From JAZKHT01 sp040385245 (GTDB lineage: Bacteria; Pseudomonadota; Alphaproteobacteria; Rhodobacterales; Rhodobacteraceae), in NCBI GenBank assembly GCA_040385245.1, contig JAZKHT010000001.1, positions 434,001 through 498,000 on the forward strand: a DNA stretch of 64,000 nt, written 5' to 3'. A program made the translations under genes and the position numbers. How positions within the stretch are numbered: the first letter of the stretch is position 1; every line of letters starts with the position of its first letter. Shown here one piece after another: positions 43,574-51,381 of this stretch. The notes below the pieces were generated by a model that saw only the letters and a list, made by a program, of their open reading frames with translations, did not search any database and was not told the DNA's origin.

Positions 43574-44293
43574 TCAGCCGCGCAGGGCGGCCAGGGCCTG
43601 ACCCAGATCAATCGCCCCATCATACAGCGCGCGGCCCGAGATGGCCCCGGCGATGACCCCGGTGTCGCGCAAGGCGATCAGGTCCGCCAGCGACGATACC
43701 CCGCCGGACGCGATGACGGGGATGCTGACCGCACGGGCCAGCGCCTCTGTCGCGGCGATGTTTGGGCCCTGCATCGCCCCGTCGCGGTCAATGTCGGTGT
43801 AGATGATGGCCGCAACGCCCGCATCTTCGAACGAGCGGGCCAGATCGGTGGCCTGTACGTCGGTGTCCGTGGCCCAGCCCTTTGTCGCGACAAACCCCTT
43901 GCGCGCATCGATGCCGACGGCGACCTGCCCCGGAAAGGCCTGTGCCGCCTGCCGCACAAGGGCCGGGTCTTCGACCGCAACCGTGCCAAGGATCACCCGC
44001 GACAGACCCTTTTCCAGCCACATCGCAATCGTCGCCATGTCCCGGATGCCGCCGCCCAACTGGGTGGGAACGGTCACGCGGGCCAGGATAGCCTTCACTG
44101 CGGCGGCGTTCACGGGGGTGCCGGCAAACGCGCCGTTCAGGTCGACCAGATGCAGCCATTCGCACCCTGCGTCCTGAAACTTGGCGGCTTGGGCGGCGGG
44201 ATCGTCGCCGAAAACGGTGGCCGCCGACATCTCGCCCCGCAGCAGGCGCACACACTGGCCGTCTTTCAGATCAATGGCGGGATATAGGATCAT
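43574..44293 (-). CDS. hisA: ProFAR isomerase
   Basis: 239 residues. Barrel enzyme for the fourth histidine step. Catalytic Asp in YPAIDLKDGQCVRLLRG near 8 and in IYTDIDRDGAMQGPN near 170-175; phosphate motif VIASGGVSSLADL. ATG at 44291-44293 is the family start. Upstream on the opposite strand lie two unrelated genes that separate it from hisH-hisB. Confidence 0.97.
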   Translation of the reverse strand: MILYPAIDLKDGQCVRLLRGEMSAATVFGDDPAAQAAKFQDAGCEWLHLVDLNGAFAGTPVNAAAVKAILARVTVPTQLGGGIRDMATIAMWLEKGLSRVILGTVAVEDPALVRQAAQAFPGQVAVGIDARKGFVATKGWATDTDVQATDLARSFEDAGVAAIIYTDIDRDGAMQGPNIAATEALARAVSIPVIASGGVSSLADLIALRDTGVIAGAISGRALYDGAIDLGQALAALRG

Positions 44294-44433
44294 GGTCAGC
44301 CCCGGCGTTGGTTTGCGGCTGCTTGGCATGGGGGCGGGCCAAGGGCAAGGGGGACGCGACCCAACGTCAGGGTTGAAAGGTGCGGCGCGTCTGTCAGGAT
44401 CGCCTCAGGGATACGTATCTGGGAGGATCACCC

Positions 44434-44829
44434 ATGAAGATTGCAGCACTTGCCGTGGGCGCCAGTCTGGCCTTTGCCGGGGCAGCCTTTGCTGCCGACC
44501 CGGTTGAAGGGATCTGGAAGACCAAGCCTGATGACAACGGCCATTTCGGGCATATCGAGGTCGCACCCTGCGGCCCTGCGTTCTGCGGCGTGCTGGTGCG
44601 CGCCTTTGATGCCGCAGGCAAGGATCTGGCCAGCCCGAACATCGGCAAACAGATCATCTGGGATATGGAGGCCCAGGGTGACGGGTCATACGCTGGCGGC
44701 AAGGTCTGGTCGCCGGATCGGGACAAGACCTACAATTCCAAGATGACATTGTCGGGCGACGGGCTGGCGATCAAGGGCTGCGTCATGGGCATTTGCCGTG
44801 ACGGCGGCACCTGGAGCCGGGTGAAATAA
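44434..44829 (+). CDS. DUF2147 secreted protein
   Basis: 131 residues. Signal peptide MKIAALAVGASLAFAGAAFA, cleaved after residue 20. Mature part is a DUF2147 beta-barrel: VEGIWKTKPDDNGHFGHIEV at the start and AIKGCVMGICRDGGTWSRVK at the end. Four cysteines could form two disulfides. Function unknown; possibly envelope stress. GGGAGGA precedes the ATG. On the opposite strand to the his genes around it. Confidence 0.9.
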   Translation: MKIAALAVGASLAFAGAAFAADPVEGIWKTKPDDNGHFGHIEVAPCGPAFCGVLVRAFDAAGKDLASPNIGKQIIWDMEAQGDGSYAGGKVWSPDRDKTYNSKMTLSGDGLAIKGCVMGICRDGGTWSRVK

Positions 44830-44931
44830 GCGCCGTGTGAAATAGGCGCAAGGAACGGGTCGACCCTTGCCCGCCTGCCGTGCAGGGTAGGGGCGCAGGG
44901 GTGGTCCTTGCGCCTTTGCCATGGGGAAGCG

Positions 44932-45144
44932 ATGCGGGAACCGGATGAGGCGGAATGGGCGGCACTGGTCGGGCGCAAGGCGCATCCCGGCGTCTATGCG
45001 GTCGCGACCACAGGCGTGGTGTGTCGGTTCGGTTGTGCGTCCCGCGCACCATTGCGGCGAAACGTGCAGGTGTTCGCCACCCCTGACGCGGCAGTAGCGG
45101 CGGGGTTCCGACGCTGCCTGCGCTGCGGCACAGGCGGGGGATGA
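44932..45144 (+). CDS. Stand-alone Ada-type metal-binding domain protein
   Basis: 70 residues, all of it an Ada N-terminal (methylphosphotriester-repair) domain: WAALVGRKAHPGVYAVATTG, VVCRFGCASRAPLRRNVQVF, then AVAAGFRRCLRC. The four zinc cysteines (CxxxC and CxxC) are all present, so the metal site looks intact. In Ada one of these cysteines accepts a methyl group from DNA phosphotriesters. No AraC-type or methyltransferase domain follows; it ends with a short Gly tail. Lies alone between DUF2147 and hisH. Confidence 0.8.
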   Translation: MREPDEAEWAALVGRKAHPGVYAVATTGVVCRFGCASRAPLRRNVQVFATPDAAVAAGFRRCLRCGTGGG

Positions 45145-45222
45145 AGGGTCCGAAAGGATCGTTTCCCGCTGTCTGCCGTTCAAGCTGTCCGTAGTTTTTG
45201 GCGCAACAAGACGCCAATGGAC

Positions 45223-45861
45223 CTACGGCTTCCAGCGCAGGAAATTCCCGATCAGGCGCAGGCCGGTGGCTTGGGACTTTTCGGGGTGGAACTGGGTGCC
45301 GATCACATTCTCCTTGCCGACGATGGCGGTGATCGGACCTGCGTAATCGACATGGGCCAGAAGGTGGGCGGGATCGGCCACCTTGAAATGGTAGGAATGC
45401 ACGAAATAGGCGTGATCGCCGGTCGCAATGCCGTCCAGCACCGGATGTGCGCGGTCGATCACCAGATCGTTCCAGCCCATGTGCGGCACCTTCAGCGCAA
45501 GGTCAGACGGGGCGATCCGCACCACCTCGCCACCGATCCAGTCAAAGCCCTGGGTATCCTGATATTCGCGCCCCCATGTCGCCAGCATCTGCATCCCGAC
45601 ACAGATGCCAAGGAATGGCTTGGCCCGCGCAGTCACCGCCTCTTCGATCGCTTCGAACAGCCCGCCGAAATCGCCCAGACTGCGGCGGCAGGCCGGGAAT
45701 GCGCCGTCACCGGGCAACACGATGCGGTCCGCGCGGGCCACGTCTTCGGGGCGCGAGGTGACGATGACATCGCCGCCCCCCACCTCGGCCGCCATGCGCT
45801 GAAACGCCTTTTCGGCGGAATGCAGGTTGCCGCTGTCGTAATCCACAAGGACGGTCAGCAT
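45223..45861 (-). CDS. hisH: Imidazole glycerol phosphate synthase, glutaminase subunit
   Basis: 212 residues. Class I glutamine amidotransferase with nucleophile in GICVGMQML near residue 80-85 and the His-Glu pair in GTQFHPEKSQ near 192. Works with HisF. ATG at 45859-45861 fits the family start MLTVLVDYDSGN. Follows hisB by 28 bases. Confidence 0.96.
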   Translation of the reverse strand: MLTVLVDYDSGNLHSAEKAFQRMAAEVGGGDVIVTSRPEDVARADRIVLPGDGAFPACRRSLGDFGGLFEAIEEAVTARAKPFLGICVGMQMLATWGREYQDTQGFDWIGGEVVRIAPSDLALKVPHMGWNDLVIDRAHPVLDGIATGDHAYFVHSYHFKVADPAHLLAHVDYAGPITAIVGKENVIGTQFHPEKSQATGLRLIGNFLRWKP

Positions 45862-45889
45862 GGGGCCCCCCGCCATCCGGGCCGCGCTG

Positions 45890-46477
45890 TCACAGCGCGC
45901 CCTTGGTGGATGGCAGGACGCCCGCCATGCGGGGGTCAGCCTCTACCGCTTCGCGCAGGGCGCGGGCGACGGATTTGAACGCGGCCTCGGCGATGTGGTG
46001 GCTGTTCAGCCCGTGCAGCAGATCGACGTGCAGGGTGATGCCGCCATGCGTAGCCAGAGCCTGAAAGAATTCACGCACAAGTTCAGTGTCGAAGGTGCCG
46101 ATCTTTTGCGTGGGAAAGGGGACATTCCACACAAGATAGGGACGCGCCGACAGATCCAGCGCGCAGCGCACCTGCGCATCATCCATCGCCAGCAAGAAAC
46201 TGCCGTAACGGCGGATGCCCTTCTTGTCGCCCAAGGCGCGGGCCAACGCCTGACCAAGCGCGATGCCGCAATCCTCGACCGTGTGGTGATCGTCGATGTG
46301 AAGATCGCCGCGCGCGTGCAGGGTGATGTCGATCAGTGAGTGACGCGCCAACTGGTCCAGCATGTGATCGAAAAAGCCGACCCCGGTGTGGTTGTCATAG
46401 GCCCCGGTGCCATCAAGGTTCAGGCTGACCGAGATGTCGGTCTCGGCGGTCTTGCGGATAAGGTCGGCCTTGCGCAT
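45890..46477 (-). CDS. hisB: Imidazoleglycerol-phosphate dehydratase
   Basis: 195 residues, the single-function type without an N-terminal phosphatase. Signature motifs are HTGVGFFDHMLDQLARHS near residue 31, HIDDHHTVEDCGIALGQAL near 65, and LNSHHIAEAAFKSVARAL near 162. The histidines bind manganese. Phosphatase activity for the next step is probably supplied by a HisN-type enzyme such as the one at 26463. First gene of the split histidine cluster on this strand. Confidence 0.97.
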   Translation of the reverse strand: MRKADLIRKTAETDISVSLNLDGTGAYDNHTGVGFFDHMLDQLARHSLIDITLHARGDLHIDDHHTVEDCGIALGQALARALGDKKGIRRYGSFLLAMDDAQVRCALDLSARPYLVWNVPFPTQKIGTFDTELVREFFQALATHGGITLHVDLLHGLNSHHIAEAAFKSVARALREAVEADPRMAGVLPSTKGAL

Positions 46478-46535
46478 GGCTGCTCCGGGGTTGGGATGCG
46501 GGCCTTATAGGGTGCTGCGGGGGCCTTGGAAAGGG

Positions 46536-47453
46536 TTACGCCTGCGGGGTTGTCAGCCCACGGCGCGGCGCAAAGGTGGCAAGCGCCAGCATAACGCCTG
46601 ATGTCACAGCAATCATCCCCGATGCGCTGACCGTGCCGGGCATCCCGATCAGCGGCGGCACATAGCCTGCGATCAGCGTGCCCCCAATGGCGGACAGAGT
46701 GGCAAAGACCATCGACAGCACCACCTGCGCGCGCAGATCGTCGGTCAGCAGACGTGCCGTGGCGGGCGGGCAGATCAGCATGGCGATGGTCAGGATCGAC
46801 CCGACGGCGGAAAAGGCGGCAACGGCGGCAAGGGCGGTCAGCCCCACCAGACCCGCCGACAGCAGTCTCACCGGAATACCGGCGGTTGCGGCAAAGCTTT
46901 CGTCAAACGTCGCAATCGTCAGGGGCCGCCAGAACAGGAACACCGCGCCCGCCACAAGGGCCGTGACCATCCCCAAGCCCGCAATCTGCGGCGGCAACCC
47001 GCGCAGGGCTGTAGGGTCCAGCAGGGATGCCCAGCCGGTGGCGTCAAACCAGATCAGGCTTTCCAGATTGCCATACAGCGCGTGCTCCACGTCCAGATGC
47101 ACCCCTGATGCGTGCGACATCTCTAGCAGCAGAACCCCAGCCGCGAACATGGTGGTGAAAGTCACCCCCATCGCGGCCCCGGTTTCCACCCCGGCAAAGC
47201 GCCGGATGCCTTCGATCATCGCGGATGATAAGGCGGCAGCGGCCATTGCCCCCGCCAGCATCACCGGCGTGCTGGCCGACCCCGTCAGCAGGAATGCGGC
47301 CACGATACCGGGCAGCACCACATGCGCCATCGCATCGCCCAGCATGGCCTGACGCCGCAGGATCAGAAAATTGCCGGGCAGTGCGCAGGCAAGGGCGGCG
47401 AGCGTGGCAATGATCAGGGGCGGCAGGGTCAGGGCGACGAATTCAGATCCCAT
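46536..47453 (-). CDS. troD: Metal ABC transporter permease, second subunit
   Basis: 305 residues with about eight membrane segments. ABC-3 permease family: LRRQAMLGDAMAHVVLPGIV near residue 29 is the conserved coupling stretch. ATG at 47451-47453 lies 10 bases inside the upstream permease gene, so the two are coupled. Fourth gene of the importer operon; two different permeases indicate a heterodimeric channel. Confidence 0.88.
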   Translation of the reverse strand: MGSEFVALTLPPLIIATLAALACALPGNFLILRRQAMLGDAMAHVVLPGIVAAFLLTGSASTPVMLAGAMAAAALSSAMIEGIRRFAGVETGAAMGVTFTTMFAAGVLLLEMSHASGVHLDVEHALYGNLESLIWFDATGWASLLDPTALRGLPPQIAGLGMVTALVAGAVFLFWRPLTIATFDESFAATAGIPVRLLSAGLVGLTALAAVAAFSAVGSILTIAMLICPPATARLLTDDLRAQVVLSMVFATLSAIGGTLIAGYVPPLIGMPGTVSASGMIAVTSGVMLALATFAPRRGLTTPQA

Positions 47454-48360
47454 GCGCGGCCCCCAGTTTGCGTCGCAGGCGCAGCCGCGACAATGCCCGG
47501 GCAATCATCCCCCGGTTGGGCGCGAACAGCGCCGACAGCACAAAGGCCGCAAAGGCCAGCACCACAATGACCGGGCCGGTCGGCAAATCGGGCACGGCAG
47601 AGGATGTCGCAGCACCAATATAGCCGCAAACAGCACCGATCCCGCCCGCGATCACCGCCACCATACCGGCGCGGTTCGTCCACATCCGCGCGGCGGTGGC
47701 GGGTGTAATCAGCAGCGCCACGATCAGGATCAGACCGACAACTCGCAGCCCCAGCAACACCACCCCCAGCGTCAGCAGCATCAGTGCTGCATCGGTCCAG
47801 GTCGGGCTGACACCCATCATCCGGGCATGGGGCGCGTCAAAGGCGACCATGGTCAGGGGGCGGCGCAGCAACCACAGGGCTAGCAGAACCGTGGCACCGC
47901 CCCCGGCGATCAGCATCGCATCCGCCCGCAGCATCCCGGCAGTCGATCCCAGAAGAAACCCCTCCAACCCCGCCGGGCGGCCGGCGTTCAATTCCTGCAC
48001 GACCGTCAGGATCACGACGCCAGCCCCGTAAAAGGTGGACAGCACGGCCCCGATGGCCGTGTCTTCGGGCAGGCGGGTGCGCGACAGGCGCTGCACCGCC
48101 CACAGACCCAGCGCCGCCGACAGCGCCGCCCCGGTCAGCAAGCCCGCCAGATTGCGCCCTTCGCCGCCAAAGGCGACCATCACCAGAAACGCCAGCCCCA
48201 CCCCGGGCAGGGTAGCGTGGGCCATGGCATCCGACACCAGCGCGCGGCGGCGCAGGTTTACAAACGCGCCCACCGCCCCGGCGGCAATGCCCAAAAGCGC
48301 AGCCCCGATGGAAACTAGGGCCGCGTTATAGCCCGATTGCAATAGCAGGGCGTCCCACAT
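47443..48360 (-). CDS. troC: Metal ABC transporter permease, first subunit
   Basis: 305 residues with about eight membrane segments; ABC-3 family with LRRRALVSDAMAHATLPGVG near residue 36. It begins directly after the ATPase gene and overlaps the next permease by 11 bases. Arginine-rich C-terminus (RLRLRRKLG) is presumably cytoplasmic. Confidence 0.88.
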   Translation of the reverse strand: MWDALLLQSGYNAALVSIGAALLGIAAGAVGAFVNLRRRALVSDAMAHATLPGVGLAFLVMVAFGGEGRNLAGLLTGAALSAALGLWAVQRLSRTRLPEDTAIGAVLSTFYGAGVVILTVVQELNAGRPAGLEGFLLGSTAGMLRADAMLIAGGGATVLLALWLLRRPLTMVAFDAPHARMMGVSPTWTDAALMLLTLGVVLLGLRVVGLILIVALLITPATAARMWTNRAGMVAVIAGGIGAVCGYIGAATSSAVPDLPTGPVIVVLAFAAFVLSALFAPNRGMIARALSRLRLRRKLGAAHGI

Positions 48361-48362
48361 CC

Positions 48363-49115
48363 CTAGGCCGGAATGGCTGTGGGCAGGGCGCTGCCGTATG
48401 TCTCGGCCAGCGGGCCCGCGCGAAATGTTGTGGCAACCGGGCCTTCGACGATCACCCGGCGGTTCAGCAACAGCACGCGGTCGAAATAGGCGGGCACGGT
48501 GGCAAGGTCGTGATGCACGGCGATGATGGTGCGCCCATCGTCGCGCAAGGTCTTCAGAACCCCAATGATGGCGGATTCCGTGGCGGCATCCACCCCGGCA
48601 AAGGGTTCGTCCAGCAGATACAATTCCGCATTCTGCGCCAAGGCGCGGGCAAGGAACACCCGCTGCTGCTGACCGCCCGACAGTGCCCCGATCTGGCGGT
48701 GGGCATAATCCTGCATGCCGACGCGGGTCAGACAGTCCATCGCCTGCGCCTTCTGTGCAGCCCCGATACGGCCCAGAAGACCGGTCTGGCGATACATGCC
48801 CATCAGCACCACATCCAGCGCGCGGGCCGGGAAATCCCAATCGACCGAGGCGCGTTGTGGCACATAGGCGATGCGCGGCAGCGCCTGTGCGATGGGTTCA
48901 CCGAAGACCCGCACCTCGCCCGCAACGCGCGGGACCATGCCAAGCACCGCCTTCAGCAGCGTTGACTTGCCAGCCCCGTTCGGCCCGACGATGGCCGTCA
49001 TCAGCCCGCGTTGAAAACGCACCGCCACATCCTGCAGGGCGATGGCACCATAAGCGACGGTCAATCCGGTGACCGTCAGCGCGTCACCGGCTTTCAGGGG
49101 GGTGGCGGGCACCAT
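48363..49115 (-). CDS. troB: Metal ABC transporter ATP-binding protein
   Basis: 250 residues. Walker A VGPNGAGKSTLLKA near residue 43, ABC signature LSGGQQQRVFLARAL near 143, Walker B LYLLDEPFAGVD near 167 and the switch His in AVHHDLATV near 200. Start overlaps the stop of the substrate-binding gene by one base (TGATG). Zinc, manganese and iron homologues share this sequence, so the metal is inferred from its neighbours. Confidence 0.92.
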   Translation of the reverse strand: MVPATPLKAGDALTVTGLTVAYGAIALQDVAVRFQRGLMTAIVGPNGAGKSTLLKAVLGMVPRVAGEVRVFGEPIAQALPRIAYVPQRASVDWDFPARALDVVLMGMYRQTGLLGRIGAAQKAQAMDCLTRVGMQDYAHRQIGALSGGQQQRVFLARALAQNAELYLLDEPFAGVDAATESAIIGVLKTLRDDGRTIIAVHHDLATVPAYFDRVLLLNRRVIVEGPVATTFRAGPLAETYGSALPTAIPA

Positions 49116-50065
49116 CAGACGTCCGCCTTCAACTGGCCCGACATGCCACGGTCGGGCGCTTGCCCGCCCAAGGCGCGGGCGATGGTGGTGACGTTGTGGT
49201 CAATCATCCCCAGATAGGTGCCTTCATAGCTGCCATCCGGCCCCATCGCGTCACTGAACAACTCGCCCCCGACCACAACCGTGTGGCCCTGCGCCGCAGC
49301 GCCTTCGATCAGGGCGCGGATCGACCGGTCCGAGACCGAGCTTTCCACAAAGACCGCGCCCACCTTGCGCGCGACCAGCATGTTCACCAACTCTCCCACC
49401 CGGGCCAGGCCCGCCTCGGATTCGGTCGAGATGCCCTGGATGCCCTCTACCTCGAACTCATAAGCGCGGCCAAAGTAGTTGAAGGCGTCATGTGCGGTGA
49501 CAAGGATGCGCTGTTCGGGCGGGATGGTGGCCAAAATCTTGCGCGAATAGGCGTCAAGGGCGGCGATTGCGGCGCGATAGGCCGCAGCGGTTGCCGGATC
49601 GGGCGGCAGGCCGCTTTCGGCCAGCACGGCTTCGATCCGTACCACGACCTGACCCCACAAGGCGGGGTCCATCCAGACGTGCGGATCGGGGCGGTCGGGA
49701 TAGATCGGGTCCGACCGCAACAGGTCGGCGGGCAACACCTCGGCCACGGCGTGAACCGGCTTTTTCTGCGCCAATTCCTCCATGACATCTGTGAACTGCG
49801 CCTCAAGGTTCAGGCCATGCCACAGGATCAGGTCGGCCCGGCTGAGGGCAAGGATATCCCCCCGCGTCGGGCGATACCCGTGCGGGTCCATGCCCGGCCC
49901 CATCAGGGCGGTCACCTCCAACCCGGTCAGACGACGGGCGGCATCGGCGATCATGCCGGTGGTGGCGACGATGGCAGGGGAGGCGGCAAACGCGCGGCCC
50001 GGCAGAAGCGGGGCGGCAACCATAAGTCCAAGCAGGGAACGACGATTGAGCTTTGGGGTCAGCAT
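49115..50065 (-). CDS. troA: Metal-binding periplasmic protein, manganese/TroA type
   Basis: 316 residues from the ATG at 50063-50065. Signal sequence NRRSLLGLMVAAPLL with twin arginines. Metal-site motifs: DPHGYRPTRGD near residue 62, DPHVWMDPALW near 129 and TAHDAFNYFGRAYEFEVEGI near 191; the GISTESEAGLARVGELV stretch and absence of a His-rich loop favour manganese over zinc. An upstream ATG at 50095 has AAGGG touching it and lies about at the predicted transcription start (see 50100-50129), so I prefer the inner start, though no good ribosome site supports it. First gene of the troABCD operon. Confidence 0.85.
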   Translation of the reverse strand: MLTPKLNRRSLLGLMVAAPLLPGRAFAASPAIVATTGMIADAARRLTGLEVTALMGPGMDPHGYRPTRGDILALSRADLILWHGLNLEAQFTDVMEELAQKKPVHAVAEVLPADLLRSDPIYPDRPDPHVWMDPALWGQVVVRIEAVLAESGLPPDPATAAAYRAAIAALDAYSRKILATIPPEQRILVTAHDAFNYFGRAYEFEVEGIQGISTESEAGLARVGELVNMLVARKVGAVFVESSVSDRSIRALIEGAAAQGHTVVVGGELFSDAMGPDGSYEGTYLGMIDHNVTTIARALGGQAPDRGMSGQLKADV

Positions 50066-50099
50066 CGGGGTCACAAAGACGGATTGCCTGTTCATCCCT

Positions 50100-50129
50100 T
50101 ATAGATGTGCGAATGGTTCGCAAAGTCAA
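50100..50129 (-). promoter_or_regulatory. Predicted troA promoter overlapped by an operator
   Basis: On the minus strand TTGACT (plus 50124-50129) and TCTATA (plus 50100-50105) are 18 bases apart. The palindrome at 50108-50122 lies between them, so a bound repressor would block polymerase. Confidence 0.55.
50108..50122. promoter_or_regulatory. Metalloregulator palindrome 1 (Mur/Fur-like)
   Basis: TGCGAATGGTTCGCA, close to a perfect palindrome. Resembles the alphaproteobacterial manganese-uptake-regulator (Mur) responsive sequence of the TGCAAAT...TTGCA type. Located in the core promoter of the troA operon. Confidence 0.65.
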
Positions 50130-50135
50130 CCCACT

Positions 50136-50150
50136 TGCGAATTATTCGCA
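50136..50150. promoter_or_regulatory. Metalloregulator palindrome 2 (Mur/Fur-like)
   Basis: TGCGAATTATTCGCA, a second palindrome with the same half-sites, flanked by T and A that extend it. Its centre is 28 bases from that of the first, upstream of the -35 box. Two like sites suggest cooperative repression. Confidence 0.65.
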
Positions 50151-50215
50151 AAACAAACGTTGCCTTCGGCGGATGTCGGCACGGATGCGCAGAAATGCGG
50201 AGGCCATAAATGCCA

Positions 50216-50237
50216 ACGGGCGCACAAAGGCGCCCGT
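50216..50237 (-). terminator. Hairpin after tRNA-Gly copy 1
   Basis: ACGGGCGC / GCGCCCGT stem with a six-base loop, 10 bases after the tRNA 3' end on the minus strand; the T run beyond it is weak. Confidence 0.6.
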
Positions 50238-50246
50238 CTGGTCAAC

Positions 50247-50321
50247 TGGAGCGGGCGATGAGATTCGAACTCACGACCCTAACCTTGGCAAGGTTATGCT
50301 CTACCCCTGAGCTACGCCCGC
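50247..50321 (-). tRNA. tRNA-Gly (anticodon GCC), copy 1
   Basis: 75 nt including an encoded CCA. Acceptor GCGGGCG / CGCCCGC, D arm GCTC...GAGC, anticodon loop TTGCCAA on ACC(T)/(A)GGT, T loop TTCGAAT. Identical to the copy 200 bases away. Confidence 0.97.
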
Positions 50322-50410
50322 ACTCCATGGCCGCCTGATAGCCTTGGGCAGACAGCGGCGCAAGCGGGAAATCACCCGTGCTTATCGATGGCGGGGGGCC
50401 GCAAACGCGA

Positions 50411-50432
50411 ACGGGCGCCCGAAGGCGCCCGT
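50411..50432 (-). terminator. Hairpin after tRNA-Gly copy 2
   Basis: ACGGGCGCC / GGCGCCCGT stem, four-base loop, 14 bases beyond the tRNA 3' end on the minus strand. Very similar to the hairpin at 50216-50237, so tRNA and terminator were duplicated together. Confidence 0.6.
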
Positions 50433-50446
50433 GTGGCTGGTCCAAT

Positions 50447-50521
50447 TGGAGCGGGCGATGAGATTCGAACTCACGACCCTAACCTTGGCAAGGTTATGCT
50501 CTACCCCTGAGCTACGCCCGC
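50447..50521 (-). tRNA. tRNA-Gly (anticodon GCC), copy 2
   Basis: 75 nt, identical in sequence to copy 1 at 50247-50321, exactly 200 bases upstream of it in transcription order. Anticodon GCC in the loop TTGCCAA. Confidence 0.97.
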
Positions 50522-50668
50522 ACCGTCTGGACTGGCGGTGATCTATAAAAGCCGTGGCCAGCCTGCAAGGGGGAAAAGGCGGATCGGGTGGAAAAATTTG
50601 CGCGTCTTGTCCCTTTGTCTTTGCCCCATGATGCGCGTAGGGCAGGCGCAACGACAGGAGGCGACGAT

Positions 50669-51190
50669 ATGGCTGATGCCGATCTGATGAAACGCGCAGG
50701 CGGGGTTTGTGAATTTTGCGGGACCAGCAATGCGCTGGGCGCGGTGGATGTGTCGCCCGCAGGGGAGGTGTTGCTGTGCGCGCTGTGCCGGGACGGCGAT
50801 CTGACCGACGCCAATCACTGGCGCTGTCTGGAAGGCGCTGCCTGGTCTGAGGTGCCCGCGGTGCAACTGGCGGTCTGGCGCAAACTGGGAACGCTGGACC
50901 AGGCTTGGGCAACCGAGGCGCGCGACGGCATGACCCTGTCGCCCGAGGTTGCGGGTTGGACCGAAACGCTGGCAACGGTCGACCATCGCGACAGCAACGG
51001 CGAACGCCTTGCGGCGGGCGATACGGTCGTCCTGATCAAGGATCTGGTGGTCAAGGGTGCCAATTTCACCGCCAAACGCGGCACCGCCGTGCGCGGCATC
51101 GCGCTGGTGGCCGACAACGCCGCCCAGATCGAAGGCCGCGTCGAAGGCCAGCGCATCGTGATCCTGACTGAGTTCGTCAAGAAACGCTGA
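50669..51190 (+). CDS. PhnA-domain (YjdM-like) protein
   Basis: 173 residues. An N-terminal zinc-ribbon-like part has CEFCGTSNAL near residue 13 and LCALC near 36. The C-terminal PhnA domain has DSNGERLAAGDTVVLIKDLV near 110 and KRGTAVRGIALV. The family was named in the phosphonate region of E. coli but is not an established phosphonate enzyme. AGGAGG lies upstream of the ATG at 50669. Stands alone next to the tRNA-Gly genes. Confidence 0.88.
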   Translation: MADADLMKRAGGVCEFCGTSNALGAVDVSPAGEVLLCALCRDGDLTDANHWRCLEGAAWSEVPAVQLAVWRKLGTLDQAWATEARDGMTLSPEVAGWTETLATVDHRDSNGERLAAGDTVVLIKDLVVKGANFTAKRGTAVRGIALVADNAAQIEGRVEGQRIVILTEFVKKR

Positions 51191-51196
51191 GGGGGT

Positions 51197-51217
51197 CGAT
51201 TTTTCTCCGAAAAATCG
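51197..51217. terminator. AT-rich perfect hairpin after the PhnA-like gene
   Basis: CGATTTTTC / GAAAAATCG, nine perfect pairs with a TCC loop, seven bases past the stop. It lacks a T run after the stem on the plus strand, so the terminator role is uncertain. Confidence 0.4.
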
Positions 51218-51260
51218 GGCACATGATCGACGTCAAAGCCTTTGCGCCGCGGGGTAATTG

Positions 51261-51305
51261 AGTATTTGGACGAAGAAAATCCTGCTTTTTCCGTGTCCAA
51301 ATACT
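51261..51305. repeat. Long inverted repeat with AGTATTTGGAC arms
   Basis: AGTATTTGGAC at 51261-51271 and its exact complement GTCCAAATACT at 51295-51305, 23-base loop with GAAGAAAA and TTTTT stretches. GAGTATTTGGACGAAGAA resembles a variant of the GGATATTT repeat tail. It lies between the PhnA-like gene and the 3' end of pyc. Confidence 0.6.
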
Positions 51306-51381
51306 TTGAAGGGCAAGGCGCATTCGCGCCCTGCGACAGTGATGCCGGACGGGATCTTTCGCAGAAAGTTCGTGGGTCGCG

